From Phallus indusiatus (lineage: Eukaryota; Basidiomycota; Agaricomycetes; Phallales; Phallaceae), in the NCBI GenBank assembly GCA_027605045.1, contig JAQFWX010000128.1, positions 34,189 to 98,188 on the forward strand: 64,000 nt of DNA. Direction: 5' to 3'. Made by a program: the position numbers and the translations under genes. Positions 58,689 through 64,000 of the stretch are shown here, piece after piece. Under the pieces are notes generated by a model, which was not told where the DNA came from, did no database searches, and was given only the letters and a program-made list of their open reading frames with translations. Position 1 is the stretch's first letter, and each line of letters opens with the position of its first letter.

Positions 58689-58982
58689 TGGCGCGGTACT
58701 CAGCGCGTGGCCGATTCTGGACGCGCGTGTGGTACGTTTCCCACGGAGCAAAGCATGTGATTATATCATCGGCATCAGTTCATGCCGCAGCTTAAAGCCT
58801 AACCGTAGTCTTTGGGGAAGAACATCATCAACCCAAACGCACCAGCTCACTGATCACTGGCTCGTTTCTTCCAAATTTCAAAATTTCAGCCTTGTTGTGA
58901 GTCTACCCGGATCCACTAACGTCCATAACAAGAGTGTTTATATAACTGGCAAAGTGCATCGTCACCTTCCTAGGTGTATTCG
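58689..58982. other. Divergent intergenic region (DUO1 / DPL1)
   Basis: 294-bp spacer holding both promoters. GC-rich on the DUO1 side, with repeated GCGCG-type hexamers at 58690-58735. No gene recognised. Confidence 0.5.
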
Positions 58983-61383
58983 ATGACAACTCTAATCTCT
59001 AATCTTCGAGCACACAGTAATGCACAGCGCATCCAACTGATTCGCGGGTTTCTGACCGTGGAAAATGCCAAATCCCTAATCGTTGTCTACTTAGCTCTTC
59101 AATACATCCTCCAGTTCTCTCGGCACGTACGTGGTTATGGTGTTTTCACTGTGATCAAAGATGGATGGACTTGGGTTCAAAAGGTGATTATTTTAATGCT
59201 TAAAGATGCTCTCCTCTCTGATAATCTACTTAGCAAGCTATTTTTCTATTCTTAAAAACGCCTGCTGGCAGATCCAAAGTGAACTCCGAGATGGCCAAAA
59301 CTCGAGAAATGATCCTGAGCAAACTTGTGCCAAGCGACCCGTCTATAATAACACATCGCGACCTGCCGAGGGTAGGTCGCTCGCTAGCTTCCATTGAAGC
59401 AGAGATGTCAAATTTGAACAAAGTCTGCGTTGCGACTGACTACCGAACTGGGAAATTTTCCGGTGCTGTCTATCGTATGTCTATCAGCACCGATCCTTCA
59501 GGTTCTTTAACATTGGAGTTTAGATGGCGGGGAAGATTTAGAAGAAGTCGTTCTACAAGCTGTTAAAAAATATCTGGTAACGAACCCTTTACATCCGGAT
59601 GCCTTCCCAGGTAGTTTCTGAAGCATGTTCAGTTCTCAGCCTTTTCTTTTACTGATTTCTTGGGTAGTCATACGAAAAATGGAGGCCGAAATTGTCGCAA
59701 TGTGTCTGAAACTGTGGGGCCCCTCTGAAATTTTTTGATTGAATCTCTCTAAAGAAGTCTAGGTATAATAATCCTGAGGGTGCTGGCACGACAACGTCTG
59801 GAGGGACGGAGTCTATCGTCATGGCCGTAAAGACTCACCGTGATTGGGCGCGGGTTGTAAAGGGCATTAAATCCCCGGAAATGTGATTATTACAGGGTTT
59901 CATGAATATGCTTGGGGAAACATTTCCAATCTCTTTTCAGGGTTATACCCACGTCTGCTCATCCCGCCTTCCTCAAGGCTGCGCAATACCTCGGTATCAA
60001 AGTTTACCGCATCCCTGTAGATCCAATCTCGCGAAAAGCCGTCATTTCTAAAATGGCACGAGCAATGTGAGTTCCATCGATTCCGTTGGACATATGTCTC
60101 AATTCAAATTGTAGAAATCCCAATACTATAATGGTGAATGATATTCTACAATCTTCGTGCATATCTGATTTGGTTACAGGTGGTAGGGTCTGCTGTGAAT
60201 TTTCCTGACGGCTGTATGGACGATATCGTAGCGCTTGGAAAACTAGCACAAAGGCACAAAATTGGATGCACGTCGACTGCTGTCTCGGCAGTTTTATTGT
60301 TCCTTTCCTCAATGAAGCTGGATTTTCCGTAGAGCCATTCGATTTTCGAGTGCCTGGGGTAACGAGTATCTCGTGCGACACGCACAAGGTAGGCACAAAA
60401 AAGGGTATGACAGCATATCTAATTGTAGCATTTCTAGTATGGATTTGCTCCCAAGGTTACCCTGTTTTTCTATTGAGTTATTACGACATATTTTCATACA
60501 ACATACAGGGTTCATCGGTAGTAATGTACCGTTCCGCAGACCTCCGTAGATATCAATATTTCGTCTACTCCAAATGGGCTGGTGCGGTGGTATTTCATAT
60601 TTAGCGAAGCATCATCTGACCTTTTCGTGAAGGTGGCGTCTATGGTAGCCCATCCTTAGGAGGTTCACGGTAAGTAGTTAGGCAAGCGCATGGCTAGCTA
60701 GTCCTGGAAAAATAATACCGTCCTAGACCTGGAGCACTAATTGCTGGAACATGGGCAGTGATGCAGTATATGGGCCACGAGTATGTTATTTCAGCGTGCT
60801 TCTCTTGGTGCTATTCAGTGACACCTCGTCGTTTTTAGTGGTTATCTGGAGTCATGTCGCTCTATAGTGGGATGCGCCAAGAAAATCAAGGAGGCGATTG
60901 AGAAAGAGATACCTGAATTGTACATCCTTGGAAAACCTCCTGCGTCTGTCATTGCATTTGGTTCGAAGGATGCATCTGTTGTAAACGTTCACGAAGTTGG
61001 GGATAATATGAGTAAACGTGGCTGGCATCTGAGCTCACTCAGCGACCCACCAGGCATCCATATAGCCTGCACGGTAAGCGAAAGAATCTTCCTCCGCAAG
61101 TTCAGATACTTATTTTCCTTGTTTCCTTCTTTTTTAAAGCGGCTGACAGTTAACGCCTCTGACCAATTGATTAGTGATCTAAAGGAGTGTATTCAGGAAG
61201 CTAAAACAAATCCCCAAGGCTCGGGAACAATGGTAACATTATACGGTTGGTTTTGGTTGACCTTCCAGCCAACTGCGTATGCTGACCCCTTACTCTATAG
61301 GCCTTGGTACGTCTAGCGCTGTCGGGCCCACATTCGTGGATGCAGTGACGAATATATTTTTGGACACGCTTTATCATTGTTGA
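58983..61383 (+). CDS. DPL1: Sphingosine-1-phosphate lyase
   Basis: Start ATG 58983, stop 61381-61383, over ten exons. A lumenal N-terminus and membrane helix ([20 protein letters not shown]) precede the PLP domain: [93 protein letters not shown] (Schiff-base Lys), then a separate 18-nt exon (60438-60455) coding [46 protein letters not shown] and [11 protein letters not shown] complete it. The ER enzyme cleaves phosphorylated sphingoid bases to phosphoethanolamine and a fatty aldehyde. A one-base shift is needed near 60264-60265 (GG, expected GGG) to join HKIG to xHVDCC; probably a base-calling error. Confidence 0.88.
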
Positions 61384-61641
61384 TAATGTTGCGCTATGTC
61401 CTTTATGATTCCCTTGTGCATTTATATTTCGGTATCTACGCAGATATCACGTATCTATTATTGCATTATTTCAGTGGATTATCAGTATAAACATGTCGTA
61501 TAGAAAACACTGCTAATAAACATCGTGTTAATCTTTTTCATTGGTCGTCTCAGACAAAGGAGGATCTACTACTGCAACGCTCAATGTATGACTCAAGCTT
61601 GTCACTGAAGTCACGAAGTTGTGGAGGTTCATACAAAGGAC
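61384..61641. other. Intergenic region (DPL1 / aldolase)
   Basis: 258 bp between tandem plus-strand genes. AT-rich, no element recognised. Confidence 0.5.
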
Positions 61642-62624
61642 ATGGCCACCGCGCCTCCACCTGGAATCTACGTCCCTGCTGTAGTCTTTTTCAAGGACGA
61701 TGAGCTTGATATACCTTCTATCAAGAAACATGTTCTCAGATTGGCAGAAGGAGGCGTAACTGGCATACTGGTTCAGGGCTCTAACGGAGAGGCTCAGCAT
61801 CTTTCTCACGACGAACGTAGTCTGGTAATCAAAACTACGAGGGAAACTCTCAATGAAAATGGATTTGAACGTGTTGTTGTAATGGCTGGAACCGGCGCAC
61901 AGTCCACAAAGGAGACGCAGCTGCTCAACTTGAAAGCGAAAGAAGCTGGTGCTGACTACGTTCTTGTTCTAACACCCAGTGTTTGGCCTCCTCAAATGAC
62001 TCGTGACAATATTCTGAAATTTCATGAGCAGGTAAGATTATACTATTTCTATTAATATACACTTGATACTAATGAAAAATCATTTAGGTCGCCAATGCAT
62101 CTCCTTTGCCTGTTCTTATTTACAATTTCCCAACTGTCTGCGCTGGAATAGATTTAGACTCTGATATTTTGAACGCTCTTGCTGAACACCCAAACATCGT
62201 TGGGACAAAGTTGTCTTGCGGGTCCATTGGGAAACTTCATCGCTTAACATCAAGCAACTCGATCTCGAAATTTGCGGTTTTCGCGGGTCAATCGCAATGG
62301 ACATTACCAGGACTCATATGTGGCTCGGCCGGGCTCATTGGGGCAACAGTAAACCTCTTTCCAAAATTACATACCAGACTATATCAGTTGTGGAAAGAGG
62401 GGAAAATTGATGAAGCAATGAAAATTCAAGAAGAATTGGGTCATGTGGATTGGGCTGTAGCCAAACTAGGTGGAGTGACCGGTCTAAAAAGGGCAGTCTC
62501 CGATCTTTTTGGATATGGCACGCCAGATGTTAGAGGCCCGCTTACCGCTGCAGGTCCGGAGAGATTAATGGGTAAAGAAGGAGAACGCATCAAACGTATG
62601 CTAGAGTGGGAGACGTCTCTGTAA
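61642..62624 (+). CDS. DapA/HOGA-family class I aldolase (dihydrodipicolinate synthase-like)
   Basis: Exons 61642-62031 and 62088-62624 encode 308 residues. A TIM-barrel Schiff-base aldolase: GIYVPAVVFFKDDELDIPSI, GGVTGILVQGSNGEAQHLSH (the G-S-x-G-E substrate loop), VVMAGTGAQSTKETQLLNLK, GADYVLVLTPSVWPP, LPVLIYNFPTVCAGIDLDSD with the proton-relay Tyr, and HPNIVGTKLSCGSIGKLHRL with the Schiff-base Lys in G-T-K. The C-terminal helices are intact. Fungi make lysine through aminoadipate, so a true DapA is unlikely. Relatives include 4-hydroxy-2-oxoglutarate aldolase and keto-deoxy-sugar aldolases; substrate is undetermined. An in-frame GTG upstream was not used as start. No mitochondrial leader is apparent. 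Confidence 0.88.
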
Positions 62625-63582
62625 AGACCGGAGAAACAGCTCGCATTTCGCATGAAGGCACGCCGTAGAATGGTCAAGTGGTTTGATTGGTTTAATGAAG
62701 TATGTAAAGTTCTGAATGACAGTAAACCTATAAGGTTACGGGCTGGATCAACGCTCGTATCAGGCATGCATAAAACACGTTCGGGCAGCCCTGAAAATCA
62801 TAATTTGAATTCAAATGCCACTGTGCCCACAAACGGTGGAGTTTGAGACAATACAAATGCTTTACGTTGCAGAGATACGAATTCGTCGGTGTGGTCTGAG
62901 AAAAGTGAAGTTGCGGTCAACTTTCACACAATGCGCCGACAAAGGATAATCCTCTTGTAAACCAAAATTATAAGAATTGGAAAAGAACAGTACAGTCTGG
63001 TGAGGGAAGGGATCATATGGACAAAGCGTGCGTAGCACACAAGGTGACCACAACAAAGAATCATGCTCGTGGGTTCGCAACGGATGTCATTGGACAAGTG
63101 ACAGTCATGTACTCCGAGAGGCCAAAGGAGGAAAGTTTAACATTAAAGCAATAGAACATTATGGGAATTCCCGTCACAGATCGCTTGTGTGTAAGTTGAT
63201 AAGTAATTCCGTGATTCTTTCATTAATTTACGTGGTTGGCTAATTCCCGGTACGGGGTCGGACCACAAGAATGATGACACTTCGAAACTTCGAAGCCATG
63301 CCGCCCGAAGGATAGTGGTAATATTAATATGCTAGGCTAAAGAGGGCGAGCGTTACTACAGAGAAAGAAGGGTTATGAAGGTCATACTTGCCGCAGTAAG
63401 GGTTTTAAAGGCTGTACTTCCGTCATAGAAACAATATCCTGTTCTCGCTGACAACGTTTGCCTTACGCGCGAGTTCCTGCAGGAAATCTAAATATCAAAC
63501 CGGACCAAAAGCATTAACATGGAAACAACAAGCCATCTGAATTCTTCTTCACTCGTCTCGATTGATACCAGTCGATTATAGT
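62625..63582. other. 958-bp intergenic region with no recognised gene
   Basis: Short open stretches (for example 62652-62846) show no domain. Around 63370-63427 two imperfect 29-bp tandem units begin AGGGTTATGAAGG and AGGGTTTTAAAGG. I recognise no RNA gene. Confidence 0.45.
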
Positions 63583-64000
63583 ATGTCGTTCCTCTCCAGA
63601 CTTCGCAAAAGCTCCTCAGTTGCCGATCGCTACGCTAGTCAGGCAGCATCTTACGCCGCCTCAAATATATCCACCAGACATGGCCCATATAATAGGCAAA
63701 GTCCTGACTCAAGCGGCATTCCTCACGTTTCGTTTGAGAATATCCCATACCTTCCTCCAGAAGCAGCACCCACCCCCACTCGAAAGGCTGCGTCCGAAGT
63801 CTCGTTGCATTCTGAATACTCCCAGTTAGACAACGATACTAGCCGCTACCCAGGTTAACTCGAACAGCATCTGGAGCATCCAACATGGCGAGAGAGAATT
63901 CGGGCCCCAGGGAAGAGGCGTCGCAAAGAACGGTGAATCCAGTTAATAATAGCAGTACGTGTCCAGCTTCAAACAACTGGTTAACTGGTTGTTTGAAAGA
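63583..64000 (+). CDS. Start of an unrecognised gene (runs off the right edge)
   Basis: ATG 63583 opens MSFLSRLRKSSSVADRYASQ and continues for about 92 codons, polar and rich in Ser, Tyr and Pro, to RYPG near 63858. A donor-like CCAG|GTTAAC at 63852-63860 suggests an intron before the in-frame TAA. The leader context (stop-free CT-rich stretch before the ATG) and codon pattern support a real first exon. I do not recognise the family; only a disordered N-terminus is visible. Confidence 0.4.
63969..63997. repeat. Imperfect hairpin at the right edge
   Basis: TCAAACAAC and GTTGTTTGA flank a direct duplication of AACTGGTT. Short; possibly intronic. Significance unknown. Confidence 0.35.

Overview
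The window looks like nuclear DNA of a filamentous basidiomycete, most likely Agaricomycotina. Genes are dense and cut by many short introns (about 48-65 bp, GT..AG with CTAAC/CTNA-like branch sites). The protein families are typically fungal (Prm1, Rax2, Mdm31, DASH Duo1, Zn2Cys6, GH16, Bli-3). I did all gene models by hand from frames, splice sites and conserved motifs; nothing was searched against a database.

Layout. 1-4957: 5' end of a Snu23/ZMAT2 spliceosome gene, divergent from a mitochondrial PPR gene, then a coiled-coil protein with an HMMR/Kif15-type C-terminal motif. 5156-7829: secreted GH16 glucanase, divergent from thymidylate synthase. 8065-15438: PRM1, KTI12, BXI1 and RPS2. 15528-22784: MDM31, a eukaryotic DUF262 protein with tiny exons, and elongation factor ELL. 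23616-30490: a short Zn2Cys6 factor whose promoter carries a 134-bp-arm palindrome fused flush to a 5-kb hAT-type transposon. 31051-38122: LIM-C1-RhoGAP, AdoMet decarboxylase with an overlapping uORF, and a DUF1279 protein. 38270-48113: RPEL protein, PA/RING-H2 protein, class III (GABA-type) aminotransferase and RAX2. 48904-54458: a complex I 17.8-kDa-like subunit, ATG27, ataxin-3-like protease, BLI-3-like protein and prefoldin 4. 54515-62624: muskelin, DUO1, sphingosine-1-phosphate lyase and a DapA/HOGA-type aldolase. The right edge holds the start of an unrecognised gene.

Most genes are unrelated housekeeping functions. The clearest shared architecture is divergent pairs on short intergenic spacers (54-350 bp in most). 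Some genes group by theme: polarity and fusion (PRM1, RAX2, RhoGAP), cell division (DUO1, thymidylate synthase, the coiled-coil protein), protein quality control (prefoldin, ataxin-3, muskelin, ATG27, RING) and mitochondria (PPR, MDM31, DUF1279, complex I).

The most unusual locus is 25231-30490. A single reconstructed hAT transposase gene carries an N-terminal Ulp1/C48-type cysteine protease domain with an intact His-Asp-Gln-Cys set, a linker with a canonical PCNA-interaction motif, a zinc finger and a hAT catalytic region. The element's left terminal repeat abuts a near-perfect inverted duplication of the flanking promoter. The inner end of that duplication is the reverse complement of the 8-bp target site found at the element's right end.

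Two cross-cutting observations: many micro-exons (5, 7, 9, 14, 18, 20, 23, 24 nt), some carrying catalytic or metal-binding residues; and four apparent one-base losses in G runs that look more like base-calling errors than biology.
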